Part shown: piece after piece, positions 11,543-23,489 of the stretch
Layout of the letters: each line of letters begins with the position of its first letter
Numbering within the stretch: position 1 is the stretch's first letter
Source of the DNA: Colocasia esculenta
Lineage: Eukaryota > Streptophyta > Magnoliopsida > Alismatales > Araceae
Length of the DNA: 64,000 nt
Direction of reading: 5' to 3'
Assembly (NCBI GenBank): GCA_014218235.1
Contig: CM024760.1
Coordinates: forward strand, 69,132,961-69,196,960
Notes under the pieces: model-generated
The model's database searches: none
What the model was told of the DNA's origin: nothing
Seen by the model: the letters and a program-made list of their open reading frames with translations, nothing else
Made by a program: the position numbers and the translations under genes

Positions 11543-13012
11543 TTACAAATTGCACATGCCTAATTCCCTCCGAAGAGACATAAATCTCTCTTCAGGTAAG
11601 GCTTTTGTGAAGACATCTGCCAACTGATTTTGCGTGTCAATAAAGGGAATATCTATATTACCATTTGCTACATAATCATGAATAAAATGATATCTAACCT
11701 CTATATGCTTTGTCCTTGAGTGTTGTACTGGATTTTTGGTGAGGTTAATAGTGCTAGTGTTGTCCCACAGCAGGGGAATTGTCTTGATGTGCAATCCATA
11801 ATCCTCAAGTTGCTGATTAATCCATAAGAGTTGTGTACAACAGCTTCCAGTAGCCACGTACTCAGCTTCAGCTGTTGACAGTGCTACTGAATTTTGCTTC
11901 TTGGAGGACCATGAAATCAGACAACCTGTATGAAATTGACAAAAACTACTGGTTCTTTTTCTATCTATTTTGCATCCAGCATAGTCAGCATCAGAGTATC
12001 CTACTAAATTAATTTCGCATGATTTTAGATACCACAGACCTATGTCATGAGTTCTGGTCAAGTATCTAAAAATTCTTTTGACACTTATTAAGTGAGACTC
12101 TCTAGGATCTGTCTGATACCTAGCACACATACATACACTAAACAATATATCAGGTCTACTTGCTGTCAAATAAAGCAAAGAGCCTATCATACCTCTGTAG
12201 ACCTTTTGATCTACCTTCTTACCATCCTTGTCACTGTCCAATCTTGTTGATGTGCTCATTGGTGTTGACAGTGGCTTGGCATTTTGAAATCCAAACTTCT
12301 TCAAAAGTTTCTTGGTGTATTTGGCTTGACAAATGTGAGTTCCTTCCTTTCCTTGCTTGATTTGCAATCTGAAAAAGTAATTGAGCTCTCCTATCATGCT
12401 CATTTCAAATTCTCCCTGCGTAAGCTTTTCAAAATACTTGCAAAGAGATTCATCAGTAGAACCAAAGATTATGTCATCAACATATATTTGCACAATCAGT
12501 ATATTTTTTACTTTGGATAATGATCAATGTGCTGTCTACTTGACCTCTAATAAAGCCATGTTCTAATAAAAATGTACTGAGCCTTTCATACCAAGCTCTA
12601 GGTGCTTGCTTTAATCCATACAATGCCTTATGCAATTTAAATACATGATTCGGAAAATCAATATCATCAAAACTAGGAGGTTGTTCTACATAGACTTCCT
12701 CCTTTATATAACCATTTAGAAAAGCTGATTTTACATCCATTTGAAATAATTTTAAATCTAATGCTGATGCATATGCAAGAAAATTCTGATTACCTCAAGT
12801 CTGGCCACTGGTGCATAGGTTTCATCGAAATCTATGACTTCTTCTTGGGAATAGCCTTGAGTTACCAGTCTGGCCTTATTTCTAGTGATCACACCAGCTT
12901 CATCCAATTTGTTCCTGAACACCCATTTGGTGCCAATCACAGGATGATCTGATGGTCTCGGAACAAGTGACCATACATGGTTTCTCTTGAACTGATTAAG
13001 TTCATCTTGCAT
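11543..13012 (-). pseudogene. Sirevirus reverse transcriptase-RNase H
   Basis: Reads on the minus strand from MQDELNQFKRNHVWSLVPRP (13012) through TKWVFRNKLDE, KARLVTQGYSQ and MDVKSAFLNGYI to the active-site motif YVDDIIFGS. The RNase H part has SADYAGCK-like and ALSTAEAEYVATGSC motifs and ends at KALPEERFMSLRRELGM. It is split into three frames (13012-12758, 12740-12477, 12493-11543) by small indels near 12750 and 12480. The catalytic YVDD is intact, but the enzyme could not be made from this copy. Copia identity is certain from the domain order integrase before RT. Confidence 0.9.
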
Positions 13013-13088
13013 GGCTAATATCCAAGATTCATCAGATAGTGCTTCATTGACTGTCTTGGGCTCTATTTGAGATACAAAAGCTAGGTAG

Positions 13089-14462
13089 TCACAAGGAATT
13101 ATGTCTAGTTCTTACCCTAACCGATGGATCACCAATGATGTTGTCCAATGGGTGATCCTTTTTGTATCTCCATTCCTTTGGAAGATTGTCATGTGATATG
13201 TCTTTTTGTTGTAGATCTTCTAAGGGTGGATCTTCCTTGTCCTCAATGGATATGTTCTTTAGCTTCTTGGATAATTTATCTGTATCATCATCATCACTAT
13301 CGACTTCCTTTCTCAAGGAAGGGTTAGTTTCATCAAAAATAACTTGCACTGATTGTTCAATTAATAAAGTAGGCTTATTAAATACTCTATATCCTTTGGG
13401 TTTAGAAGCATACCCCATGAATATACCTTCGTCTAATTTTGAATCTAACTTACCAATGTCCCTTTTTCCGTTGTTGTGGATGAAGCATGGACACCCAAAT
13501 GTCCTGAAATGGCTAATCTTCGGCTTCTTCTGCCTGTATAGCTCATACGAAGTCTTCTTCAAGATTGGCCTAATCATTACTCTGTTGATGATATAGCATG
13601 TTGTGTTGACGGCTTCTGCCGAAAAATATCTTGGCAAATTATATTTTGATAACATTGTTCTAGCCATGTCCAATAGGGTTCTATTCTTCCTCTCAGGAAC
13701 TCCATTTTGCTGTGGTGTCCTTGGCGCTAAGAAGTTATGCTTTAAGCCTTGATCATCACAGAGCTTGGCAAATTTCTCATTGTGAAATTCTCCTCCATGG
13801 TCTGATCGAGTACCAATAATGCTGTACATTTTATCCTTCTGCACCTTTTTACTGAAGCTGACAAAGCTGTCGAATGTATCATCCTTATGCTCCAAAAAGG
13901 ACACCCATGTAAACCTGGAGTAATCATCCACAATAACAAATCCAAAGTTCTTCCCTCCAAGACTTGTGGTTCTCATTGGCCCAAATAGATCCATATGTAG
14001 AAGTTCTAAGGGTTTAGAGGTAGTTACCACAGTCTTTGACTTGAAGGATGACTTGGTGTGCTTTCCTTTTGCACACGGCCCACAGACACCATTTATTTTT
14101 GTACTTACTTTGGGTTGACCTTCCACCAAGCTTCTCTTGATCAACTTTCTCATGCCATCCAAGCTGTAGTGGCCCAGTCTTCGGTGCCAGAGTTCTGTTG
14201 ACTGCTCTTTATTCGCTGCCAGACATATGTCCTGATCTTTTAATTCTTCTAGATAAAGTACATACAAGTTCTTTTCTCTATTAGCTTCAAAAATGACTGC
14301 ACCATCCTTTATGATACTGCACTTTGATTCTTGAAATCTGATCTGATTTCCTTTATCACATAATTGGCTGATATTGATAAGGTTGTGCTTCAGTCCTTTG
14401 ACACATAGAACATCTTTGATAACGGTTTTGCCTTTACTGCCTACTAATCTGCTACCCATCAC
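13089..14462 (-). pseudogene. Sirevirus integrase
   Basis: A 457-codon open segment on the minus strand. It has the GAG-pre-integrase/HHCC module (LWHRRLGHYS... CGPCAKGKHTKSSF) and the rve core with HMDLFGPM, RSDHGGEF and NGVPERKNRT, which supply the D, D, E triad. Then come the Copia-specific FGCPCFIHN and YRVFNKPT motifs and an acidic linker toward RT. This is the best-preserved part of the element. It is open at both ends only within this frame: the protease lies in another frame upstream and RT in another frame downstream. Confidence 0.9.
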
Positions 14463-14749
14463 AATCCTTTTCCATTATCTCCATAAGTGACTGTGCCTTC
14501 TTCAACTTCATGATGGGAGAATCACTTTCTGTTCCCTGACATGTGCCTTGAGCATCCGCTGTCTAAGTACAATTTTGATGCTCGAAGGTTTACCTGTAAT
14601 GGAAACACTAAGCTTTAGGTACCCAAGTTATTTTGGGTCCTGGTTGGTTAGTATCATCAATTTTCCTTTTAATTATCCATATTTTATGTTTAGTTGGACA
14701 TTTCATTTTAATGTGACCTAACTTGTTGCAATGGCTACAACAAGATATT
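14463..14749 (-). pseudogene. Sirevirus protease and second zinc knuckle, degraded
   Basis: On the minus strand a CCHC knuckle (CSHCNKLGHIKMKC) lies at about 14750-14705. The aspartic protease motif LDSGCSRHMSGN lies at about 14570-14535. TGA stops follow closely after the protease motif, so the segment is not open. The order Gag knuckle, protease, integrase is normal for Copia. Confidence 0.75.
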
Positions 14750-15019
14750 TTACTTGTTTAAGTTTGACTTGTATGCAATATCTTGTTCGGGTATAAACTT
14801 AGGTGTTGGATATATTTTAGGGTATACTGTTGTATCTTCATTATCGGGAGGAGTATAACCTAATCCATGTTTCTTTTTACCAGATCTTCTAGCTCCTTTT
14901 AGTATTAAGGTTGTTTTGCCATTTGTAAATTTCTCTAGTGTGCTAGATAAATTTTCATTTTCTGTTGTTAATGTGTTAACTTCCTGTTTTAATTTGTTCA
15001 CTGTTTCTTGGTTTTCCAA
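14750..15019 (-). pseudogene. Gag C-terminal coiled-coil segment
   Basis: A short open segment (NKLKQEVNTLTTENENL...) rich in heptad-like L/N/E/K positions, followed by KKHGLGYTPP, which is common at the end of SIRE-type Gag. It is in a different frame from the main gag ORF, separated by a stop at about 15090 and a frameshift near 15020. Confidence 0.65.
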
Positions 15020-15090
15020 GCTTGCGAATTGTTCATTTTTATTTTCAGGTCCTCACACAGCAATTTGTTTCTTCTTTTTAGCTCTGTGAT

Positions 15091-16368
15091 TTATTTTTCA
15101 AGTTGTTCGTTTTCAGATTTTAGATCTGAACTAGTATTTTCTAAACATGCAGTATTTTTCTTACTGACTTTTAGTGATTTGCATACCTCTTTATATTTGC
15201 AATATAATTCATTAAAAAGTTCTTTTAAATTATCAGAATCAGATTTGTTACATGAAGAAAAGGACGAGTCAGATGTTACCTTTTCATCGACGTTAGCCAT
15301 GAATGCCAGATTGGCCTCTTCTTCTTCTCCTCCACTGGAACTTGACTCACTGTCAGAGTCGCTACTGTTGTCCCAGGCTGCTGCCATGGCTTTCTTCTTG
15401 TATCTTCTGAGTCTTCTGGAGCTGTCTTTCTTTCTGAACTCGTTTTTCTTCAGTTTCGAACATTCAGCTTTGATATGTCTGGGCTTCTTGCATTCATAGC
15501 AAATTGGTTCAGTCTTCTTTGCATCTTTACCTTCAATCTTCAAGAAGTCTTTTCCCTTCTTGAAGTACCTTCTTCCAGATTGATATTTCTTTTTCTTGGC
15601 TAGTATGCATTGTAGCCTTCTGGATAGCAGTGCTTCTTCATCTTCGCTAATGTTCATGCTCTCCTGGCTATATGAGCCTTCTTCTGATGTGTCTTCTTCT
15701 GCTTTGAGAGCGTCGGTATGTTTCTTTCTGCTAGAAGATTCTCCCAATCTTTCCATATTGATCTCATAGGCCATTAGGGACCCGATGAGTTTCTCCAATG
15801 ACATCCTCTTCAAGTCATTGGCCTCTTCTATCGCTGTTACTTTGGGAGTCCACGAAGCTGGTAGGGACCTCAAGATTTTTCTGACCATATCTCCCATTTC
15901 ATATGTCTTTCCAAGACCAGCTAACTCATTCGTAATGTATGTAAATCTGTTGTACCTCTGGGTTATCAATTCTCTTGACTGCATCTGGAATCTTTCATAC
16001 TGTGTTACCAGAATATCTATTCTGGTTTCCTTTACTTTGTCGGTACCTTCATATGTGATCCTCAACTTTTCCAACATTTCCATAGCGGATTTGCAGGCTG
16101 ATATGCGGTTGAACTCTTTCTTGCTAAGAGTACAACACATGATGCTTTTGGCCTTACAGTTTAAAGAAATATTCTTCTTGTCATCTTCCGTCCATTTATC
16201 TTTTTCATTCTTGACTAGAAGATCTCCTTCTTCAACAATCGACCGGATCTGATAGTCAAGTCCTTGTAGAAAGAACTTCATCCTTGTTTTCCAATAAGTG
16301 TAGTCTTCACCATCCAATAGCGGTGGCCTGTTTACTAACTGATCCTCGAAGTGACCTTGGGCTGCCAT
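15091..16368 (-). pseudogene. Sirevirus gag polyprotein
   Basis: A 425-codon open segment starting MAAQGHFEDQLVNRPPLLDG, 63 bp downstream of the primer-binding site. It carries the UBN2 Gag region (GEDYTYWKTRM, ILVTQYERFQM, KILRSLPASW), a CCHC zinc knuckle (CYECKKPRHIKAEC), and an acidic/serine-rich coiled-coil tail that runs into a stop after NEQLEK. Coding continues in the same frame for about 30 residues after the stop. Full Gag in this family would extend to the second knuckle at 14720, so this is a truncated but long remnant. Confidence 0.85.
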
Positions 16369-16420
16369 ATGATCTTTTCTCGTCAGATCGTTGGATCTTC
16401 ATCTTTGTCGAAGAGACTCG

Positions 16421-16431
16421 CTTTGATACCA
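16421..16431 (-). promoter_or_regulatory. Primer-binding site of the minus-strand Sirevirus
   Basis: On the minus strand TGGTATCAAAG follows two bases after the LTR end (tRNA-iMet type; one base differs from the usual TGGTATCAGAG). Confidence 0.85.
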
Positions 16432-16433
16432 CT

Positions 16434-18507
16434 TGTTGCCAAGCTAGCAAGCTCAGAGGGGGGGTGAATGGAATTCTTTAAATTTTGATTATCTAATCCT
16501 GTCAACAAAAACATTTAAAAAAAGCACTGTGTTTGGCAGTTAGTGTTAGTCTTAAAACAATAACAGACACACAGAAAGCAAACACACTGCACAAGGATTT
16601 TTCTCCTGGTTCGGACCTCCTCTCCACAGGAGTCCTACGCCCAGTCCTTGAGCAACAACTCAGGATTCCACTACCCAAGGGTACAGTCCCCCTCAAGGAC
16701 ACTTACACACCCAGCCGCAACTGGTCTTCTCTTCACAACCTGAAGAGGAAAAACACCACCCTAGAACACCCAGGTCTTCCTTCAACAAGAAGGGAACAAC
16801 ACCCTGGAACCCCCAGTCTTCCTTCAACATGAAGGGAACAACACGAAGATGTGTTCAACGGAAGACAAGCCCCTAGATCAAGCTAATAGAACAATGCTTG
16901 ATCTGAAGTGAAGACTGAGAGAGAAAAGATCTACAATGAAGAATTCTCTCAGTACACTGTAGCTCTCTCAAAGCTAAGCAGTAAAAAGCAGAGAGCTAAG
17001 AGCTAAAGCTAAAGGAATGAAGTGAAGCTTGGCTCTTCTAGATGCTCACAGACAGTATCAAATAAGCTTGTCAAGGTTGTTTTTCTCTAGAGTCACCAGA
17101 CTTCAATATATAGCTTCTTTTGAAAAGTAGTTGTTGAAGAATCCATTGTCTCTATGTTCAGAGAACGTTAGACTGCATGGCTTTCCTTTGCAGTCAACGG
17201 TTCTTTGCGTTCCATGTACGTGAGAAGAAAATTCTTCTTAATATCCTCCAGCTTCTACTTTATCCAACGTTGTATAGAGTCGTGCTGTCAGAGACCTGCA
17301 CACATTAAATGCTAAAACATAGACAGCTAAGTTGTCTCTTGTTGTCAGTCAACGTTAGAGTGAGAATACATCAGAATAGAAATTCCATTCTATCTTTCCA
17401 AAAAGATATTACATGCATAAGCATAAGAATAGAAGATATATGGGCATGCATCGTGCAGAGAAATGTTCAGACACATTAAATGCACAGATATTGAGAAGCA
17501 CATGAGAAGCCTTTGACTTCCAATAGATTTGAATCTCAAATAGATGAAATCCATGAAGTATTGTTCCACTTATGCAATCGTTATAGGAACAGGCAAATCG
17601 TTCTGAATAAATCATTGTGAACACAACTTGATGTGAGCAAATCGTTATAACTGAATCATTATGATCGAGTCATTATAAGTGAATTGTTATGATTAAATCA
17701 ATGAGAACGAATCGTTGTAAGCAAGTCGTTATAAGCAAATCGTTATAACCAAATCGTTAAAACCAAATCGTTATAAGCAAATCGTTGTTCTGCTTTATTG
17801 AATCGTTACACAAACCAATTAGTTGTTGTGACTTATCGAATCGTTACATCAAGCAAATCGTTGTGTAAATTATCGAGTCGTTATAATGATCGAGTCCTTG
17901 TTGTAACTTGTCGAATCAATGTAAATACCAAATCGATGTGGAACTTATCGAATCGTTATGAACGACAAATCGTTGTGAGACGAAGGCGTTGTTCCCACTT
18001 ACCAAATCGATGTGAAACTGAATCGTTGTGAGAGAAAATCGTTGTTCTCACTTATCAAATCGATGTGAAACAAAATCAATGCAATCACTTAGCAAATCGT
18101 TGTGAGATCGAAATCGATATGACCACTTAGAGAATCGTTCTGAGATCGAAATTGATGCGATCACTTAGCGAATCATTCTGAGATCGAAATTAATGCGATC
18201 ACTTACCAAATCCTTATGAATATGAAAGCGATAGAGGTAAGGAAATCGTTATGACTATTGAAATCGATGCAACACTTATGAAATCGTTGAAACTTATAGA
18301 AAGTGGATATGTACTTGGATAAATTTCATGCTCTGAACTTGAAATGCTACAGTATAGTAATACTCACATATTTCCTTGATTTCGCCGGACTTGTTCCTGT
18401 ATCTTAGCTTCATAAAAACTTTGTTAGATCAAACTTTATTTTAGTTTTGTTAATCACAAAAATAGATATGTAATTTATCTAAATTACATGGGGATAAGCT
18501 GATCATC
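16434..18507 (-). repeat. 5' LTR of the minus-strand Sirevirus
   Basis: Begins TGATGATCAG and ends GGCAACA on the minus strand, next to a primer-binding site. The CGATTT array is seen as AAATCG(T/A)T at about 17575-18290. It is clearly diverged from the 3' LTR at 2260-4267, indicating an old insertion. It holds no genes; the short ORFs are array translations. Confidence 0.8.
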
Positions 18508-18852
18508 AGGACTCACACCTCAAGTCTTTAACGCCTCTCATCGCCCTCATCAACGAGCAGAAGCAGCACCATCGCAGCATCCTCTGAAAGTCCTCAAGCT
18601 CCACAACAAGCCACTTGCACCATCCACCAAAGGGGAAGCACCTCCCTCCTCTTCCTCTTCCACCATTCAAGCTTCCGCAAGCTCCGACAGCAAGCTGCCT
18701 TTGCCATCATCAAAGGGGAAGCACCTCCTTTCATGTTCTTTGTTTATTCAATTGTATATACATTCGCACCATACATCATCACCTCCTCCAAGCCCCAACA
18801 TGAATACTACTATCCATCCTCCTTTTAATCTCTTTTTAAGTCATCTTTCAAG
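18508..18852. other. Orphan 345-bp segment between two Sireviruses
   Basis: A C- and CA-rich segment with short direct repeats (for example CAAAGGGGAAGCACCTCC occurs twice) that matches nothing else in the window. It separates the minus-strand 5' LTR from the truncated plus-strand element. No convincing gene or repeat family was recognised. Confidence 0.4.
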
Positions 18853-19861
18853 CAAAAGGAAAACACACAAAGTCATCTTTCAAGTCAAAAACAGTTGTAA
18901 CCACTTCCAAACCTCTAGATTTGTTGCATATGGATTTATTTGGGCCAATGAGGACCACCAGCCTAGGAGGAAAGAATTTTGGATTTGTAATAGTTGATGA
19001 TTATTCAAGATATACATCAGTATCATTCTTGGAGCATAAAGATGACACATTTGATAGTTTCGCTAAGTTCAGTAAGTTAGTTCAGAAAGACAAGAAGTTC
19101 AGTATAATAAGCATTCGTTCAGATCATGGAGGATAATTCCAAAATGAAAAATTTTCAGAATTTTGTGATGATCAAGGAATTGAGCACAATTTCCCAGCAC
19201 CAAGAACACCACAGCAAAATGGAGTTGTTGAGAGGAAGAATAGAACATTACTGGATATGGCCAGAACTATGTATCTGAATATAATCTTCCAAGATATTTC
19301 TGGGCTGAAGCGATCAACACAACATGCTACATTTTAAATAGAGTGATGATTAGGCCAATTCTGAAGAAGACAGCGTATGAACTTTACAAGCAGAAGAAGC
19401 CAAAGATCAGTCATTTCAGAACATTCGGTTGTCCATGCTTCATCCACAACAACGGTAAAAGAGACATAGGTTAATTAGATTCCAAATCTGATGAAGGAAT
19501 CTTTATGGGGTATACTTCTAAACCCAAAGGCTATAGAGTTTTTAATAAACATAGTTTATTAATTGAACAAACAGTTCATGTTATTTTTGATGAGTCTAAC
19601 CCTTCCTTGAGGAAGGAAGTAGATAGTGATGATGAGAATGCAGAAAGTTTATCCAAGAAGCTGAAAGATACATCAATCAAGGATAAGGAAGATCCACCCT
19701 CGGAAGAACTACAACAAAAGGAAATTACACATGATGAACTTCCAAAGGAGTGGAGATACAGAAAGGATCACCCAAATGACAACATCATTGGAGATCCATC
19801 GATTGGGGTAAGAACTAGAGGTCATGTGATTCCTTGCGATTACTTAGCATTTGTTTCTTAA
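18853..19861 (+). pseudogene. Sirevirus integrase, truncated and broken
   Basis: Contains KSSFKSK-equivalent sequence, LLHMDLFGPM, RSDHGG and then, after a TAA at 19135-19137, NGVVERKNRTLLDMARTM in the same or neighbouring frame. The zinc-binding HHCC module is missing because the element starts within it. Further damage includes a frame break near 19270 and a stop at about 19470. The C-terminal open part (19505-19861) has YRVFNKHSLLIEQ and the acidic linker that leads to RT. Confidence 0.85.
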
Positions 19862-19915
19862 ATTAAGCCAAAGACAGTCAATGAAGCACTATCTGATGAA
19901 TCTTGGATTCTAGCC

Positions 19916-21352
19916 ATGCAAGATGAACTAAATCAGTTCAAGAGAAACCAAGTTTGGTCCCTTGTTCCGAGACCATCAGATCATCCTGTGATTGACACCA
20001 AATGGGTGTTCAGGAACAAATTGGATGAAGCTAGTGTTATCACTAGAAGCAGGACTAGACTGGTAGCTCAAGGCTATTCCCAACAGGAGGGTATAGATTT
20101 CGATGAAACCTATGCACTAGTGGCTAGACTTGAGGCTATTCGAATTTTACTTGCTTATACATCTGCCTTGGATTTAAAATTTTTTCAAATAGATGTAAAA
20201 TTTGTATTTTTAAATGGATATATAAAGGACTTTGATGATGTAGATTTTCCAGATCATGTTTTTAAACTGCATAAAACATTATATGGTTTAAAACAAGCAC
20301 CTAGAGCATGGTATGAGAGGCTTAGTGCATTGTTATTAAACCATGGTTTCATCAGAGGACAGGTAGATAATACATTGTTTATTAAGTCAAAATTCAAAAA
20401 TATATTGCTTGTGTAAATTTATGTAGATAATATAATATTCGGATCTACTGATGAATCCTTGTGCAAGTACTTTGAAAAGCTTATGTAGGGAGAATTCAAA
20501 ATGAGTGTGATGGGGAAGCTCAACTATTTCCTTGTATTTCAAATCAAACAAGGCAATGAAGGAACACATATCTGTCAAGCAAAGTATACTATGGAATTAT
20601 TGAAGAAGTCTGGGTTTGATAATGCAAAGTCACTATCAACACCAATGAGCACATCTACAAGGTTAGACAGTGATAAAGATGGTAAGAAAGTAGATCAAAC
20701 ACTTTATAGAGGTATGATAGGATCATTGCTTTATTTAACTGCTAGTCGACTTGATATTCTATTCAGTGTATGCATGTGTGCAAGGTATCAGGCTGATCCT
20801 AAGGAATCTCATTTAATTTCTGTTAAAAGAATCTTTAGATATCTAGATAAAACTCATGATATAGGTCTATGATATCCTAAATCATGCGAAATTAGTTTAG
20901 TAGGATATTCTGATGCTGACTATGCTGGATTCAAGGTAGATAGAAAAAGCACCAGTGGTAGTTGTCAATTTCTTGCAGGATGCTTGATTTCATGGTCTTC
21001 AAAGAAGCAGAACTCAGTAGCACTGTCAATAGTTGAAGCTGAGTACGTAGCTGCTGGAAGTTGTTGCACTCAACTACTATGGATAAAACAACAGCTTGAG
21101 GATTATGGATTGCACATCAAGACCATCTCATTGCTGTGCGACAACACCAGTGCAATAAATCTCACCAAAAATCCAATCCAACACTCCAGGACGAAGCATA
21201 TAGAGGTTAGATATCATTTCATTAGAGATCATGTAGCAAATGGTAATATAAACATTTCTTTTATAGATACTTTAAATCAGTTGGCAGATATCTTTACAAA
21301 GGCCTTACTTGAAGAGAGATTTACGTCTCTTAGATGGAAATTAGGCATGTGA
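19916..21352 (+). pseudogene. Sirevirus RT-RNase H with altered active site
   Basis: Starts MQDELNQFKRNQVWSLVPRP and runs through TKWVFRNKLDE, a segment with a small deletion (FLNGYIKDFDDVDFP lacks the EEVYVEQPPSF equivalent of its relative) and LYGLKQAPRAWYERL. A TAA at 20414-20416 breaks the frame. The catalytic motif then reads YVDN (about 20420-20432) instead of YVDD, which would abolish polymerase activity. RNase H motifs (SWSSKKQNSVALS, AEYVAAGSC, HIEVRYHFI) follow to 21352. Additional stops occur near 20487 and 20871. Confidence 0.88.
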
Positions 21353-21767
21353 AATTTGTAACAGATTTTTCTGCATATAACTGAAACAATAAAAACTTCA
21401 GAATAAGATTTTCTCTCTCCTAAAATAAAGAAAAATCCTTTATTACTTGCATCATAAATGCTATAACTTTTCGGGATGAATTCTTTATTATTTCCATTAT
21501 CTTCTCCTCTTTTGACATTATCCGCATTTAATTCTCTGTCATTTCAAAAAGCACCTTTATGTCCTGCCAAAGTGCGAAATCCATGTCATATCGATTTCAT
21601 CCTTCTCTCTCCTCTCTTTCGACTTGCCTAGAGCGATAAACCCTATCGATTCCAGACCACTCTCTCTGTGTGAGTTCATAAAATCCCTCTGCTCCCGCCA
21701 AAATTTCTTGAGAGCTTTTGTTCCATTCCTTCCCACGATCCTCCGGAAACCTTCCATGTTCATTTCC

Positions 21768-23489
21768 ATGGCGGCTTCTGGGGTTTCCAGCACCGTTGGT
21801 GGATACAGCGTCACCTTCCTCACAGCAGAGCAGCAGGAGAGGTTTGCAGCAGTGAAGACAAAACTGTGCGGCAACAAGGCAGTGAATGTTGCGGATTTAG
21901 AGAAAAATGGAATGCATAGTGTGGTAGCAGCGATGCAGAGGATGAAATAGACAAGGATGGTAACTATTTCAGAGTCAAGCTATCCAGATCTAGTAAAGGC
22001 TTTCTATACCTATCTGAAATCCGAAGAGGATGGGTCCCTTACCTCCACGATGAAAGGTACCCCCATCCACATAACATACGATCTTTTGAAAAGTTTGTTT
22101 GGAGTGTCTACCATTGGTCGCAGTGGGGTAGACAGTGTCGACATCTATGTCAAAGGTTTGGGGATAATCGGAACTGAGTACAAGTTGAAGGATGGCAAGA
22201 TTGACATCAACCAGTTAAATGCTTTCAACCGGATTTTGCATTTCATAGTTTGCCAGATCCTAATACCAAGAAGCACAACTTTCTCCACTTGCCGTAAGGC
22301 AGATTCAGATATGATGTTTTGGGCTATTCAGAATCAGGATATCAATATGGCAGAAGTGATTATTGAGAGGATGAAGTTTGCAACTGCAATGATTTGGGAC
22401 AAGAAGAACAAATTGAACGTCTCTCTACCATATGCTCACCTGCTGACAAGGATTTTCCAGCATTACAACATAAATTTGAATGGTGAAGTGTCAGAGAAGA
22501 TGGGCCAAGTTATCAGGTCCAGAAACTTGAAGAAGAGCGGTTTTTCTCTAGTGGCTGTTGTTTGGACAAAAACTTCAGTTGCAGAAGGAGAGGCCATTAT
22601 CGGGGAATCTAAAGAATTTCCTCAAATTCCAGAGGCAGAGGGAGAAGCAGAAGTGAGGGTTGAAGACCCTGTCGTAGAGGTTTCAGTTGTCCCAGCAGTC
22701 CAAGAAGAGGTATCAGAAATCAGAACAGAAGAACCAGTGGCAAGTGCTAGTAGAATTGAAGCAATTCCTCTCGAGCACATTGAGCCCGTAGGGTAGCTTT
22801 TAGAGGTTGAGTCCCCTTCGACAGTTGTTGCATCAATAATTCAAGAAGTGTTGGAAACTATCATCAGTATTCAGGGGGAGCAAGAAGAATATGTTCCAGA
22901 AGTTATGGCACCAGACCACAGTGATGTTCAGATGGAAGATGCTCCAGCTTAGGGGGAGCATGTAGCTGAAATGGAAGCAGAAATTCAGGGGGAGCGCACA
23001 GTTGATGCCCCGGCTGATCAGTTCCAAGAAGGTCTTGTGGAGAGCACCTCTGATGGTGCTGAAGGTGTTGATAAGGAGCCAGCCACCGGCTTAGGAAGTA
23101 AAAGGAAGGGTGTGGCCACCAAAGTTCCATTACTAACCAGTAAGGCACACTGCAGATCCCATAAGAAGAAGAAGCTTAAAGTGAATATGAAGCCTATAAT
23201 TGAAAGATTAAATGCTCAAGGGGAGATTTTATGCTCTGTTCAGTCCGATATTTCCTCCATTTTTATTAGCTAGAGCACTGGGGTCAAAGAGCTGAAAATG
23301 GTCAAAGCTGTGGTGCGGGGAATGAAAAATGAGCTGGGAAGCAAGAAGGAATTAGTGTCAAATCTTTCAGATTTGGTGAGGGCTCAATTGTCAACTCCTG
23401 CCCCTCCTGCTCCCACTCCAATAGCTCCAAAGGTTCCTCAGCCATCAGGGCCAAGTAATGAAGAAGTAGTCAGGCTTGGCCCATCATAA
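21768..23489 (+). pseudogene. Additional 3' ORF of the plus-strand Sirevirus
   Basis: One continuous reading frame of 574 codons from MAASGVSSTVGG to a TAA at 23487, interrupted only by four TAG codons (21948, 22794, 22950, 23271). The first corresponds to Trp in the minus-strand relative, and the third sits where CAG is expected in a CAGGGGGAG repeat. Domains in order are a conserved globular part (YPDLVKAFYTYL, INQLNAFNRILHFIVCQ, MNMAEVIIERM-like), a glutamate-rich acidic part, a basic patch (SHKKKKLKVN) that could be a nuclear localisation signal, a possible coiled coil and a proline-rich tail. The globular part resembles the plant-transposon domain of additional ORFs in Maximus/SIRE elements. 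Function is unknown. Conservation of the frame end to end suggests it was a real protein until recently. Confidence 0.75.

Larger units (their letters stand above)
2260..18507 (-). mobile_element. Minus-strand Sirevirus-type Copia retrotransposon, nested and decayed
   Basis: Reading the minus strand: 5' LTR 18507-16434, primer-binding site at 16431, gag, protease, integrase, RT-RNase H, an additional ORF (11179 to the gap), then after an interruption by another Copia element (4419 to the gap) the remaining 3' non-coding tract with two polypurine runs (4418-4268) and the 3' LTR 4267-2260. The 4418-4268 piece matches the end of the plus-strand relative at 23600-23735 motif for motif, which supports joining the two halves. 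The outer flanks (GATAT at 2255-2259, GGACT at 18508-18512) do not form a target duplication, so one end may have been altered by recombination or by later insertion. The coding regions contain stops and frameshifts; the element is inactive. Confidence 0.75.

Noticed and set aside
2260..18507. Target-site duplication for the minus-strand Sirevirus
   Set aside because: Flanks GATAT and GGACT do not match, so no duplication is claimed.
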